Positions 1 through 8,257 of a stretch of 63,828 nucleotides of DNA are shown piece by piece. The DNA comes from an uncultured Senegalimassilia sp. (GTDB lineage: Bacteria > Actinomycetota > Coriobacteriia > Coriobacteriales > Eggerthellaceae): positions 1 to 63,828 of the forward strand of contig CAKTWI010000012.1 of the NCBI GenBank assembly GCA_934630815.1, written 5' to 3'. Within the stretch, counting starts at the first letter, position 1; each line of letters begins with the position of its first letter. Position numbers and translations under genes: made by a program. The notes under the pieces are model-generated. The model saw only the letters and a list, made by a program, of their open reading frames with translations. It was not told where the DNA came from and made no database searches.

Positions 1-573
1 CGCCATTGTCGGCCTAATCCACGGGAATTGCATGCAGCAGGGGCTCTCAATGTTTTTATGTCCTGCTCATATCGTCTGTGCACGCGAGTAAGTTAATCAG
101 TTGAACATTGCTGTGCTGCAGAGCTCGGAAAACTACGACATGCGGTTCGATGGTGAAGCCGTTTATGGCGCTCGGCTAGCTACGGGCATCGATGCGTTTC
201 AGCTTGGAGGAGGAAACCGAACGGCGCTTCGTGGCGTTTACGAGGCGATGAAGGCCGTCGGATAGATAGCATGACGTTGCTGTTGCGGTTTTGGAGGAAG
301 CCGGATTGGGATGTACTGCAGAGGCTTGGGGAGCGTAGGGGGTTTAGCAACACTAGAGTTCCAAACAAGGCGATAGCATTTGGGATAGGGTTATACACCA
401 CTTAATGAGCCCGGGTATAGAATCCTCGACTAAGCTTTTATCGCGCTTTGACCTTGGTTTTGCTGGCAAAGAGCGGTCATAGTTGGATTGTGGGCTCTTC
501 CCTTTGCTTATAGGAGCGGCGCTTAAAGATTACGCAGCAAGTCCGCGTTAAATGTTCCCGCAGAAACAAATAA
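1..573. other. Gene-poor left edge of the window
   Basis: No intact gene is convincing here. Base composition is more AT-rich than the rest of the window and in-frame stops are frequent. The only coding-like stretch is the short frame at 92-265, listed separately. The region ends at the parS-bearing palindrome at 574-605. A gene starting left of the window cannot be excluded. Confidence 0.5.
92..265 (+). pseudogene. Possible decayed gene remnant (unrecognised)
   Basis: A stop-free stretch after a TAA at 89-91 runs to a TAG at 263-265. The first ATG is at 140, giving a peptide of 41 residues that begins MRFDGEAVYGA and ends YEAMKAVG. Its composition looks protein-like rather than random, but there is no ribosome binding site and no recognisable family. 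The next coding-like phrase (VLEEAGLG, about 285-310) lies in another frame, which would fit a frameshifted remnant. The length is far too short for confidence and it may be chance. Confidence 0.2.
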
Positions 574-605
574 GGCCCCGATGTTTCACGTGAAACATCG
601 GGGCC
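574..605. terminator. 32-bp perfect palindrome: likely terminator of the minus-strand symporter, with parS at its centre
   Basis: The two 16-nt halves (574-589 and 590-605) are exact reverse complements. Read on the minus strand, the palindrome follows the symporter stop at 627 and is succeeded by a T-rich tail (TTATTTGTTT), as in an intrinsic terminator. Its central 16 bases form the parS consensus, listed separately. Confidence 0.6.
582..597. promoter_or_regulatory. parS centromere-like site (perfect)
   Basis: The sequence TGTTTCACGTGAAACA matches the ParB/Spo0J binding consensus TGTTNCACGTGAAACA at all 16 positions. In most bacteria such sites cluster around oriC, where ParB loads and spreads and SMC is recruited. 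A second, near-perfect copy lies at 6348-6363. The neighbouring rlmH gene is also origin-proximal in many genomes. parAB and dnaA are not in the window. Confidence 0.8.
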
Positions 606-626
606 AGCATGAGGGGCAGGCAGTTG

Positions 627-2201
627 CTATGCGGTGGCGAAACCTTGTGCAACTGCTGCGCGGTCCTCCTGGGCGGTCTTGGCGCCCAGGCGATCAGTAA
701 GAGAGTCGATCGGCGGCACGTCGTCATGATTCTTGTGCGGAACCATGTCCTCTTCCTTGCCGCCTGCGTCGTTCAGACGCTTGAAGAAGTCCTTCGTTTC
801 ACGGACGACCACACCGGAGAGAACGATCAAGGCGATCATGTTCGGCACGGCCATGCATGCGTTGAAGATGTCGGCGATGGTCCAAACGGCGGAAACGGTC
901 ATGTAGGGGCCGATGAACACAGCGGCGATGTAGAGCCAGCGGTAAACCTTCACGGCCTTCATGTTGCCGTTGCTGAAGTACTCGAGGCAACGCTCGCCGT
1001 AGTAGTCCCAACCAAGGATGGTGGTGAAGCCGAACAGGGCCAGGCACGCCATGAGCACGAAAGACACGACGGTGGGAGGAATGAACGGCAGGCCAGCCTG
1101 GAAAGCGGCGGTGGTGACGGAAGCGCCCTCAAGGCCCGGAATCAGGTAAGCGCCGGTCATGACCAGGGTGAGGCCGGTCATGGTGCAGACCACGATGGTG
1201 TCGAGGAACGTGCCGGTCATGGACACGAGACCCTGACGCACAGGCTCCTTCGTCTGAGCAGCAGCGGCGGCGATAGGTGCGGAACCAAGGCCAGCCTCGT
1301 TGGAGAAGATACCGCGAGCGATACCCTTCTGCATAGCGATGAAGATGGCGCCGAGCATACCGCCGGCAGCAGCGTCAAGGCCGAAAGCGGAACGGAAGAT
1401 GACCACGAACGCGCCGGGAATCTTATCCAGGTTGGTCAGCAGCAGGACAAGGGAGAAGCCCACGTAGAGCACGACCATGACGGGGATAACGCGCTCGGAG
1501 ACGCTGGCGATGCGCTTGATGCCGCCGATGACCACCAGGCCGACCAGCACGGCAACCACAATACCGCCGATGACGGTGGCGATGGAGTAATCCATGCCAA
1601 GGATGCTGACCGTGAAGGATTTCTCGGGATCGAAGAAGTTCGTGATGGCGGTGTTGATGGAATTCACCTGAGTGAAAGTACCGATGCCGAACAGGCCTAC
1701 GCACATGCCGAAGAAGGCGAAGATCTTAGCAAGCCAACGCCAGCTGATCTTAGGCAGGCGCTTGCCCATGCCGCGCTCGATGTAGTAGAACGGGCCGCCC
1801 AGAACATGGCCGGTGTTCTCATCGATGCTGCGGAACTTGACGGCAAGCAGACCCTCGGAGTACTTCGTGGCCATGCCGAACAGCGCTGCCAGCCACATCC
1901 AGAACATGGCACCGGGGCCGCCGACCACGACAGCGGTTGCAACGCCCACGATGTTACCAGTACCGATGGTTGCTGAAAGCGCGGTGCACAGCGCGCCGAA
2001 ACTGGTCACTTCGCCGGAGCCACCCTTTTCATTCTTGACCATGTAGCGCAATGCGCGCGGCAGTTGGCGGAACTGCAAACCGCCCAGACGCACCGTCAGC
2101 AGGATGCCTCCGAACAGGATGAGCACCATCAGCGGTACGCCCCATACAAAGTCGTCAATGGTGGTGATCACGGTGTTGACGACGTCGAAAAACCCTTCCA
2201 C
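627..2201 (-). CDS. AGCS-family sodium:amino acid (glycine/alanine) symporter
   Basis: This 524-residue polytopic membrane protein belongs to the alanine or glycine:cation symporter family and imports small neutral amino acids with Na+. The family hallmark is visible near residues 95-125 (GGPGAMFWMWLAALFGMATK followed by YSEGLLAVKFR). The later SNEAGLGSAPIAAA segment is also typical. Length is usual for the family. Translation starts at a GTG (2201-2199) with AGGAG at 2212-2208. A glycine riboswitch about 180-310 bases upstream on the same strand makes glycine the most likely physiological substrate (inference). The C-terminal 60 residues are hydrophilic. The palindrome at 574-605 probably terminates the transcript. 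Confidence 0.93.
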   Translation of the reverse strand: MEGFFDVVNTVITTIDDFVWGVPLMVLILFGGILLTVRLGGLQFRQLPRALRYMVKNEKGGSGEVTSFGALCTALSATIGTGNIVGVATAVVVGGPGAMFWMWLAALFGMATKYSEGLLAVKFRSIDENTGHVLGGPFYYIERGMGKRLPKISWRWLAKIFAFFGMCVGLFGIGTFTQVNSINTAITNFFDPEKSFTVSILGMDYSIATVIGGIVVAVLVGLVVIGGIKRIASVSERVIPVMVVLYVGFSLVLLLTNLDKIPGAFVVIFRSAFGLDAAAGGMLGAIFIAMQKGIARGIFSNEAGLGSAPIAAAAAQTKEPVRQGLVSMTGTFLDTIVVCTMTGLTLVMTGAYLIPGLEGASVTTAAFQAGLPFIPPTVVSFVLMACLALFGFTTILGWDYYGERCLEYFSNGNMKAVKVYRWLYIAAVFIGPYMTVSAVWTIADIFNACMAVPNMIALIVLSGVVVRETKDFFKRLNDAGGKEEDMVPHKNHDDVPPIDSLTDRLGAKTAQEDRAAVAQGFATA

Positions 2202-2377
2202 AACTCACTCCTAACTAAAACTCTGAACCGATACAACCTCTGCGAGACCCTGAGGATGCATGGAAAGAGAGCTCAGCGAAAGCTATGGGGTTCTGGAATA
2301 TAGGATTATGGAAAGGGAAAAGTTCTGGTGAACGCCGAGTTTGAGTTTCGTTCACGTTTGCGACAAGTCACTGACTT
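2202..2377 (-). other. Leader between glycine riboswitch and symporter start
   Basis: This untranslated stretch probably holds the expression platform. A short hairpin (AAGTCAGTGACTT) follows directly after the aptamer, and a GTGAACG/CGTTCAC pair could form a further stem. No clear intrinsic terminator with a long T-run is visible, so the control mode (transcriptional or translational) cannot be assigned. Confidence 0.5.
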
Positions 2378-2512
2378 TTCTCTGTCCTTTTGCCTGAGAG
2401 TTTCAGCGAAACGGTTCGCCACTGCAGCTTGTTGAAGCTGTTTGCGGTTAGGTCTTGCGGCCTGCGTTCCACCTTGCCCCTTCGGCACCCATGGTTGGGA
2501 TTCTCCAGAGGC
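2378..2512 (-). ncRNA. Glycine riboswitch (single aptamer visible)
   Basis: Read on the minus strand the element begins CCTCTGGAGAATCCC, continues with GCCGAAGGGGCAAG (2487-2474) and closes with CAGGCAAAAGGACAGAG (2396-2380). These are the conserved blocks of the glycine aptamer: P1 strand, CCGAAGG core and CAGGCAAAAGGACAG core. The P3 region between them is long, about 70 bases. Only one set of blocks is visible, so this looks like a singlet rather than the common tandem form. It lies upstream of an AGCS symporter, a classic target of this riboswitch. Confidence 0.92.
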
Positions 2513-3076
2513 CCCTGCTTGCCCTGTTTCTTGCGATCCAGAACATATCAACGGGGTGACGCTATGAAATTGTGGCATGAACTTTAACAGTGGGGTAACG
2601 GCTTGTAAACACCCTAATATTTCGAATGTGTAACTTTTTGGGCAAGTGGACAAAAATGAATCGGATATAGACGGGATAGCCGGAATAGCTGGAATACTGG
2701 AGTGAAACTTGGACAATTGTCGCGTCAGAACGATTATACGTGATGTTGTACGAATATCGTTGCACATGGATTCTTGCGAGAAAGTCGGCTTGTTTTTCGG
2801 GGTGGATGTTTCTTTTGGATGAGGGCTGTTCCTTCGTTCCAAGGTGCTCACCTTGCTAACATGGTTTCGAAACGAAACGGACGAATGATTGCTGTCTCTG
2901 ATATCGCGACGAGCGGGTTCGCGCCCTGGTTTGTTCGATGTGAAGGGTTGCTTGGAGAATGCTCCTCTCCTTGCGAACGAAACTGTCCTTTTCCTACTCT
3001 CGAGGGGGATAGAACCTGGCGGATTGCTGTTATAGTCGCTTTGCTCAATATTATGTTGCGCTATGAAAGGGTTAGG
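2513..3076. other. AT-rich intergenic region before rlmH
   Basis: This stretch of about 560 bases, between divergent transcripts, has no supported gene. It is markedly more AT-rich than its flanks, especially 2590-2770. An open frame in phase with rlmH extends upstream to about 2774, but rlmH homology begins only at 3077, so I treat the extension as non-coding. A promoter for rlmH lies at 3028-3036. Confidence 0.6.
3028..3036 (+). promoter_or_regulatory. Extended -10 promoter for rlmH
   Basis: TGTTATAGT fits the extended -10 form TGnTATAAT with one mismatch and lies about 40 bases before the rlmH start. No good -35 is visible, as is allowed for extended -10 promoters. Confidence 0.45.
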
Positions 3077-3556
3077 ATGAAGTTCACGGTTGTGGCGGTT
3101 GGAAAACTGAAAGAACGTTTCTGGGTGGATGCCTGCGCGGAATATCTGAAGCGTCTGCAACCGTATGCGAAAACCCAGGTGCGCGAGATCGCCGATGTCG
3201 ATCCGCGCAAGGCAGGCGGCGTGGATGGCGCGCGCGACAAAGAAGGCGCCGCAATCTGCACTGAGCTGGAGAAACTTGGCGCGGACACGCATGTGGTGTT
3301 GCTGGCCATCGACGGCAAAGAGCGCTCGAGTGAGGGGCTGTCGAAGCGCCTGGACAACCTCATGCTGCAAGGGAAGAGCAACTTCGCGTTCGTCATCGGC
3401 GGATCCGACGGCGTGAGCGACGAAGTGCGCCAGCGCGCAAACGAGTTCCTCTCGTTCGGACCGATCACGCTCCCCCACAACCTTGCGCGAGTGGTGTTGC
3501 TGGAGCAACTATATCGTTCGCAAAAGATATCTCACGGCGAGCCGTACCACAAATAG
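3077..3556 (+). CDS. rlmH: 23S rRNA (pseudouridine1915-N3)-methyltransferase RlmH
   Basis: This SPOUT methyltransferase of 159 residues matches the usual family length of about 155-160. RlmH methylates pseudouridine 1915 in helix 69 of 23S rRNA on assembled 70S ribosomes, using SAM. The sequence starts MKFTVVAVGKLKERF. It carries the SAM-site loop VIGGSDGVSDEV and ends with the invariant ARVVLLEQLYRSQKI and HGEPYHK. I chose the ATG at 3077 because the alignment to the family starts there, although the frame is open further upstream. The gene is often close to oriC (as orfX in staphylococci), which agrees with the nearby parS sites. Confidence 0.95.
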   Translation: MKFTVVAVGKLKERFWVDACAEYLKRLQPYAKTQVREIADVDPRKAGGVDGARDKEGAAICTELEKLGADTHVVLLAIDGKERSSEGLSKRLDNLMLQGKSNFAFVIGGSDGVSDEVRQRANEFLSFGPITLPHNLARVVLLEQLYRSQKISHGEPYHK

Positions 3557-3572
3557 CGTTGTACGGTAGGAC

Positions 3573-3605
3573 ACTTGGGGACGTGTCGTTATCTGTCCGG
3601 GTTTA
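3573..3605 (+). repeat. REP-like intergenic repeat, copy 1
   Basis: The segment reads ACTTGGGGACGTGTCGTT, then ATCTGTCCGGGTTT. A diverged copy is at 3693-3727, 120 bases downstream in the same orientation. The shared skeleton is GGGGACGTG, then GTT, TCTGTC and GGTTT. It lies between rlmH and the exonuclease gene. Confidence 0.5.
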
Positions 3606-3692
3606 GGGATGAATGCGTGTTTTCGCGCTGGCTGAACAGCGACTTTGCGCGATTATCGTTGTTTTTGCCAGCATTCTTGATCGCATCGATGC

Positions 3693-3727
3693 CCACTCGG
3701 GGGACGTGCTGTTGTCTGTCCCGGTTT
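3693..3727 (+). repeat. REP-like intergenic repeat, copy 2
   Basis: The segment reads ACTCGGGGGACGTGCTGTT, then GTCTGTCCCGGTTT. It is an imperfect direct repeat of 3573-3605. The pair resembles short dispersed repetitive elements in which GGGGAC and GTCC blocks can form a stem. Whether further copies exist in the genome cannot be told from this window. Confidence 0.5.
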
Positions 3728-3824
3728 CCTATCGGTTGTCATATGCGAAGCAAGCGTTTGCTCGCATCTCCTAGGCTTCTTATACTGTTTCGGAGTGAAT
3801 TTGCCCGCTAAGGAGGCGCTTTTC

Positions 3825-4769
3825 ATGCGGATGATCTCTTGGAACGTGAACGGCTTGCGCGCCGTTTTGAAGAAGGGCTTCGAGGATATCGTGTGCCAGT
3901 TCGACGCCGATGTCGTCGCGCTGCAGGAAACGAAACTGCAGGCGGGCCAGGCGACGTTGGATTTACCGCAATATCGCGAGTTTTGGAGCTATGCGGAGAA
4001 GAAGGGCTACTCGGGCACGGCGGTTTTCACCAAGGAAGAGCCGCTGCAGGTGCTTCATGGCCTGGGCTTTCCCCACTTGGATACCGAAGGACGCATCGTG
4101 GCGTGCGAATTTCCCGAGTATTGGTTCGTGTGCGTTTACACGCCGAACGCGCAAAACGAGCTGGCTCGCATCGATCATCGCATGGAATGGGATGATGCGT
4201 TCCGCGACTTTTGCAAGGGCCTGGAAGAGGGTGTGCTCCCAGCAGGCGTTCCGGTGGAACGTGCGGGTGCCGACGGCAATGTAGTGCTGCGCCCGGAGGC
4301 AGGCCGTGGCGAGGACAAAAACGGCGCGGACGTGATCCCGGAATCGGCTCCCCTGGGCGACGGGCATTTGCCCACGCAATGGCTTCCGCTTACGCAACCT
4401 GGCGAGTCGGCGCAGCCGAAACCCGTGGTCATGTGCGGCGATTTCAATGTGGCGCACAACGAGATCGACCTGAAGAACCCCGGCCCCAACCGCGGAAACG
4501 CCGGCTTTTCCGATGAGGAACGCGAGAAGTTCACCAAACTGCTCGATGCCGGGTTCACCGATACCTTCCGCAGCACGCATCCCGATCTTGCCGGCGCGTA
4601 CTCCTGGTGGAGCTATCGTTTCAACGCACGCAAGAACAACGCGGGGTGGCGCATCGACTATTTCCTGGTCAGCGACGCCTTGGCCCCGCGCATCGAAGCC
4701 GCCAGCATCTACAACGAGGTGTTCGGCAGCGACCACTGCCCCGTCGGCCTCGAGCTCGACCTGGGTTAG
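3825..4769 (+). CDS. Exodeoxyribonuclease III (AP endonuclease family)
   Basis: This 314-residue Mg2+-dependent nuclease of the ExoIII/APE1 family nicks DNA at abasic sites in base-excision repair. Catalytic landmarks in order are ISWNVNGLRAV at the N-terminus, VVALQETKL (metal-binding Glu), VYTPNAQ (Tyr), CGDFNVAHNEIDL (Asp/Asn) and GSDHCPVGLEL (Asp-His pair). The ATG at 3825 follows AAGGAGG at 3810-3816 and sets the protein to begin at MRMISWNVNG. It is about 50 residues longer than typical. The extra length is a Gly/Glu/Pro-rich insertion at roughly residues 140-200, just before the CGDFN motif, and does not remove any catalytic residue. Confidence 0.93.
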   Translation: MRMISWNVNGLRAVLKKGFEDIVCQFDADVVALQETKLQAGQATLDLPQYREFWSYAEKKGYSGTAVFTKEEPLQVLHGLGFPHLDTEGRIVACEFPEYWFVCVYTPNAQNELARIDHRMEWDDAFRDFCKGLEEGVLPAGVPVERAGADGNVVLRPEAGRGEDKNGADVIPESAPLGDGHLPTQWLPLTQPGESAQPKPVVMCGDFNVAHNEIDLKNPGPNRGNAGFSDEEREKFTKLLDAGFTDTFRSTHPDLAGAYSWWSYRFNARKNNAGWRIDYFLVSDALAPRIEAASIYNEVFGSDHCPVGLELDLG

Positions 4770-4922
4770 TCCCGCCGCTACGTCCCCGATGTGTCTGGGA
4801 TGGGGTTGGCGAAGCTGCTGGTGGCGCGTGGTATCATGCTAGGGTTCGAAACGGGAGGTTACGGCGGCGGGAAGTTGGGCTGCCGGACCTGTATTCAGTA
4901 CTGCTAGAAGGAAATCAATCAT

Positions 4923-5504
4923 ATGGATACTGCAAAGATCGAAGCCGGCGTTCGCATGATTTTGGAAGGCGCGGGCGAGAATCCCGACCGCGAGGGTCTG
5001 AAGGAGACGCCTGCGCGCGTTGCCCGTATGTACGAAGAGGTGTTTGCCGGCCTGACGGAGGACCCTGCCGTGCATTTCGCCACTACGTTCGACGAGCACT
5101 GCAGCGAAATGGTGCTTGTGCGCGACATCTACTTTTACTCCATGTGCGAGCATCATCTGGTGCCGTTCTTCGGCAAGGCGCATATCGCCTACATCCCGGC
5201 GGCCGACGGCCGTGTGTGCGGTTTGTCGAAGCTGGCGCGCCTGGTCGAAGTGTATGCGAAGCGTCCGCAGGTGCAGGAGCGTCTGACCTCGCAGATCGCC
5301 GACACCCTGGTCGAGCAGTTGAACCCGCAGGGCGTTGTGGTGGTGCTGGAGGCCGAGCATATGTGCATGAGCATGCGCGGCGTGAAGAAGCCCGGCAGCC
5401 ATACCGTCACCAGCGCGGTGCGCGGTGTGTTCGCCGGCAGCACCGATGCGGCCCGCGCCTCGCGCTCCGAGGCCATGTCACTCATCCTGCGCGAAGCCCG
5501 ATAA
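4923..5504 (+). CDS. folE: GTP cyclohydrolase I
   Basis: This 193-residue type I enzyme converts GTP to 7,8-dihydroneopterin triphosphate, the first step of tetrahydrofolate synthesis. Zinc ligands are visible in [11 protein letters not shown] (Cys and His) and in [15 protein letters not shown] (second Cys). The [20 protein letters not shown] helix and the [20 protein letters not shown] opening are family hallmarks. The start ATG at 4923 is preceded by GAAGGA. No other folate gene is adjacent. The next gene, a permease, begins 15 bases after the stop and is probably cotranscribed, though a functional link is not evident. Confidence 0.96.
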   Translation: MDTAKIEAGVRMILEGAGENPDREGLKETPARVARMYEEVFAGLTEDPAVHFATTFDEHCSEMVLVRDIYFYSMCEHHLVPFFGKAHIAYIPAADGRVCGLSKLARLVEVYAKRPQVQERLTSQIADTLVEQLNPQGVVVVLEAEHMCMSMRGVKKPGSHTVTSAVRGVFAGSTDAARASRSEAMSLILREAR

Positions 5505-5519
5505 CGCAAAGGCTTGGTT

Positions 5520-6317
5520 ATGGAAGCCGTTGCTGACGTGTGTCACCAGCTGTTCGGCATTGCCCCGGGGGCTATGCTGCTGGTGTGTCTGCTCGTGTTC
5601 TTAGCGGGTTACGTCGACGCCATCGCGGGCGGTGGCGGGCTGATCTCGCTGCCCGCCTATATGATCGCCGGCCTGCCCACGCATGCCGCTATCGCCACGA
5701 ACAAGATGAGCTCGACCATGGGTACCACCATCGCCACCTGGCATTATGCGAAATCGGGCTACATCCAATGGAAGCTGGCGGGCGTTTGCGTAGTGCTCGC
5801 CGTAGCCGGATCGACCATCGGATCGAACCTGGTGCTCATCACCAGTGACGCGTTCTTGCGCGTATTTCTGCTGGCGGTGCTGCCGATCACGGCCATCTAC
5901 GTGATGAGGTCGAAAAGCTTCGGTAAGCAGGACAAGGAGCCGCTTTCGCCGAAACGCACCGCGGCGCTTTGCGCGCTGGTGGCGTTTTGCGTGGGCATAT
6001 ACGATGGCTTCTACGGTCCCGGAACGGGCACGTTTCTGATGCTGCTGCTCACCGGCGTGGCCCATCTGAAGCTCAAATCCGCCGCCGGCATCACGAAGGC
6101 TATCAACTTGACCACCAACGTCACGGCGTTGGTGGTGTTCCTCCTGCATGGCCAGGTGCTGCTGGTGCTCGGCTTGGTGGCGGGCGCCTTCAACATCGTG
6201 GGTAACTATCTAGGCTCCCACAGCTTCTCGAAGAACGGCGGCGCGGTCGCCCGACCCATCACCATCGTGGTCCTAGTCATCTTCTTCGCGAAAGTTATTT
6301 GGGATTTCGTCGCCTAA
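5520..6317 (+). CDS. TSUP-family permease (sulfite exporter TauE/SafE type)
   Basis: This polytopic protein of 265 residues has about eight predicted membrane spans. It contains the TSUP motif AGYVDAIAGGGGLISLPA in the first span and its pseudo-repeat IYDGFYGPGTGTFLM in the second half. The family exports or imports sulfite, sulfoacetate and other organosulfur anions; the substrate here is unknown. A TTG at 5514 would add two residues, but ATG at 5520 is better placed after AAAGG. It lies 15 bases downstream of folE. A second, more diverged TSUP gene is at 47121-48071. Confidence 0.88.
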   Translation: MEAVADVCHQLFGIAPGAMLLVCLLVFLAGYVDAIAGGGGLISLPAYMIAGLPTHAAIATNKMSSTMGTTIATWHYAKSGYIQWKLAGVCVVLAVAGSTIGSNLVLITSDAFLRVFLLAVLPITAIYVMRSKSFGKQDKEPLSPKRTAALCALVAFCVGIYDGFYGPGTGTFLMLLLTGVAHLKLKSAAGITKAINLTTNVTALVVFLLHGQVLLVLGLVAGAFNIVGNYLGSHSFSKNGGAVARPITIVVLVIFFAKVIWDFVA

Positions 6318-6347
6318 ACCGTGAGGCGGCCTGCCGCTGGCTGCGGA

Positions 6348-6363
6348 TGTTTCACGTGAAACG
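6348..6363. promoter_or_regulatory. parS-like site (15 of 16)
   Basis: TGTTTCACGTGAAACG differs from the ParB consensus only in the last base. It is intergenic, 5.8 kb from the perfect copy at 582-597. Two such sites this close support an origin-proximal location. It precedes the ACT-domain gene at 6454 by about 90 bases. Confidence 0.65.
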
Positions 6364-6453
6364 TCACCTGAAAATACAAGGTGCACGACAATCGGGTACT
6401 ATGGGTACATACTGAAACGAGCGCGTCGGTCGCGCGGGTGAAAGGATTCGAAC

Positions 6454-6723
6454 ATGAAGTGCGTTATCAGCGTTCTTGGCAAGGATCGTAGCGGTATCGT
6501 CGCAGCTGTTTCGGTTGCGCTGGCCGAATGCGGCGCCAACATCGACGACATCAGCCAGACCATCTTGGGCGAAATGTTCTCCATGACCATGTTGACCACG
6601 CTTGACACTGAGAAGGCAGACTTCAACGCCGTGCAGGAGAAGCTTGAGGGCGTCGCCTCCGAACTGGGCGTGCAGATCACCATCCAGCGCGAGGACGTTT
6701 TCCAGTTCATGTACAAGATCTAG
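6454..6723 (+). CDS. ACT-domain protein (UPF0237 family)
   Basis: This 89-residue protein consists of one ACT domain, a small ligand-binding beta-alpha-beta fold often used for amino-acid sensing. It begins MKCVISVLGKDRSGIVAAVS, the glycine-rich turn typical of the family, and ends FQFMYKI. Its length matches the UPF0237 family, whose role is unknown. The ATG at 6454 follows GAAAGGA. It stands alone, ended by a strong terminator at 6797-6826. Confidence 0.88.
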   Translation: MKCVISVLGKDRSGIVAAVSVALAECGANIDDISQTILGEMFSMTMLTTLDTEKADFNAVQEKLEGVASELGVQITIQREDVFQFMYKI

Positions 6724-6796
6724 TTCCTAGATCGGATCGTACTGCTCGCGAGCAAGGGTGCAAGCCGAACCGCTTGCATACAAGCCGCCGAACGAC

Positions 6797-6826
6797 GGCC
6801 CGGAGTCGGAGACTCCGGGCCTTTTT
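6797..6826 (+). terminator. Intrinsic terminator after the ACT-domain gene
   Basis: An 11-bp perfect stem (6797-6807 with 6811-6821), a 3-nt loop and a run of five T follow the ACT-domain gene and separate it from menF. Confidence 0.88.
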
Positions 6827-6880
6827 GCGCACCGCTATAATAGGAAACCGTGACCCATCAGACGATCAGGGAGAAGTCGA

Positions 6881-8257
6881 ATGACCCGAATCTATTCGTA
6901 CACCCAGCCGCTCGATGCTGATATCGTCGACGCGTTCTGCCTTATGCAGAAGGGCTTCACCGATCAATTCGTGTATTACCGCAAGGACCGTCCTACCCGC
7001 TTCATGGGCCTGGGGCGTTGCATCGCGCTGCCGACTCTGGACGAGGCCGAGTGCGAGCTGACGGGACCGGCCGCCGAGCAGCCGGTGTTCTTCTCGTTCA
7101 ACCGATTCGACGCGCACAACCCTGCGCCGGCCGATGAGCTGTTCCAATCGTTCCCCAACCTGCATTTCATGCTGCCCGAAGTGGTTCTCATCGAGAACGA
7201 GGACGGCGCTTTCCTGCAGGTGAACTCCCTTGGTCCGGTGTACGCCGGCCGCGTCGAGCGCTTCGCGCGCCTTGCCCTGACGGCGCCGCATCGCACGCGA
7301 CGCACCGTTTCGTACCAGCTGGAACTTGATTCGCGTTCCGCTTGGGAGCAGGCGGTGGGAAGCGGGCTTGACGCCATCAAGGGCGGCCGCGTGGAGAAAG
7401 TGGTGCTCTCGCGCCGCTTGAAACTGCGTGCCGACGAGCCGTTCTCTTCGAAGGATCTGCTGGTGAACCTGATCGACGGCACCGCGCACGGAACCGTGCT
7501 GCTCTACCGCTACGCCGACGTGTTTTTCTGCGGCTGCACTCCCGAGTTGCTCGTGCGCAAAGCCGGCTGCGAACTTGAAAGCATGTGCTTGGCGGGAACC
7601 TGTCCGGCATCGCCCGACCCCGCCGAGAACGAGCGCCTTGCGCAAGGTTTGCTCAACGACGCGAAGAACCGCGCCGAGCATGACTACGTCGTGCGCTTCA
7701 TTCGGGATGTGCTGGGCCGTACGTGTTATGCGGTCGATGTCCCGAAGGAGCCGACCATCATGCCGTTGACGCGCATCCAGCATCTGATGACGCCTGCGCG
7801 CGCAAAGCTGCTCGAAGGCGTCGATCTGTGGTCGATGATGGGCGATTTGCATCCCACCCCCGCGGTTTCTGGCACCCCGGTCGGCGAGGCGAAGATGCTG
7901 ATCCGCCAGATTGAAACCTACAACCGCGGCTTCTTCGCCGGCGCTTGCGGCTACGTGGATGCTGCCGGAGACGGCGAGTTCAGCGTGGCGCTGCGCACTG
8001 GCGTGTTCGATGGCGAGATCGGCTACGTGTACGCCGGATGCGGCATCGTCGACGGAAGCCGCGCGGCCGACGAGTACGACGAGATCGCGCTGAAGCTGAA
8101 AACCGTGCTTTCGGCATTCGACGGCGAAGCCGGCGCCGCTTCGCCTCGCGCCGCGCAAACCAAAACCAGCCCGCAAAACGCAATGCAAACCGCGGGTCAA
8201 ACCGCTGCACAAACCAGCCCGCAAAACACGACCGCAGGGAAAGGGGAAGCTCGATGA
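6881..8257 (+). CDS. menF: Isochorismate synthase
   Basis: This 458-residue chorismate-utilising enzyme converts chorismate to isochorismate, the entry step of menaquinone synthesis. Family motifs are KVVLSRRLKL, CLAGTCPASPDP, the NRAEHDYVVRFI helix, HPTPAVSGTP and GACGYVD. A Mg-binding Glu is in the EH pair. The last 40 residues form a Gln/Thr/Ala-rich low-complexity tail, with AQT and SPQN phrases repeated, that is not part of the catalytic fold. Start ATG 6881 has AGGGAG before it. Its stop overlaps the menD start (ATGA at 8254-8257), so the two are translationally coupled. EntC or a salicylate synthase is less likely given menD. Confidence 0.95.
   Translation: MTRIYSYTQPLDADIVDAFCLMQKGFTDQFVYYRKDRPTRFMGLGRCIALPTLDEAECELTGPAAEQPVFFSFNRFDAHNPAPADELFQSFPNLHFMLPEVVLIENEDGAFLQVNSLGPVYAGRVERFARLALTAPHRTRRTVSYQLELDSRSAWEQAVGSGLDAIKGGRVEKVVLSRRLKLRADEPFSSKDLLVNLIDGTAHGTVLLYRYADVFFCGCTPELLVRKAGCELESMCLAGTCPASPDPAENERLAQGLLNDAKNRAEHDYVVRFIRDVLGRTCYAVDVPKEPTIMPLTRIQHLMTPARAKLLEGVDLWSMMGDLHPTPAVSGTPVGEAKMLIRQIETYNRGFFAGACGYVDAAGDGEFSVALRTGVFDGEIGYVYAGCGIVDGSRAADEYDEIALKLKTVLSAFDGEAGAASPRAAQTKTSPQNAMQTAGQTAAQTSPQNTTAGKGEAR

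Noticed and set aside
609..1976. A plus-strand open frame of 455 codons opposite the symporter
   Set aside because: It is Gly/Asp/His-rich, with no recognisable domain, and is fully antisense to a clear AGCS transporter.
2774..3076. N-terminal extension of rlmH by about 100 codons
   Set aside because: The extension has no similarity to the family, lies in AT-rich DNA, and RlmH homology starts exactly at ATG 3077.
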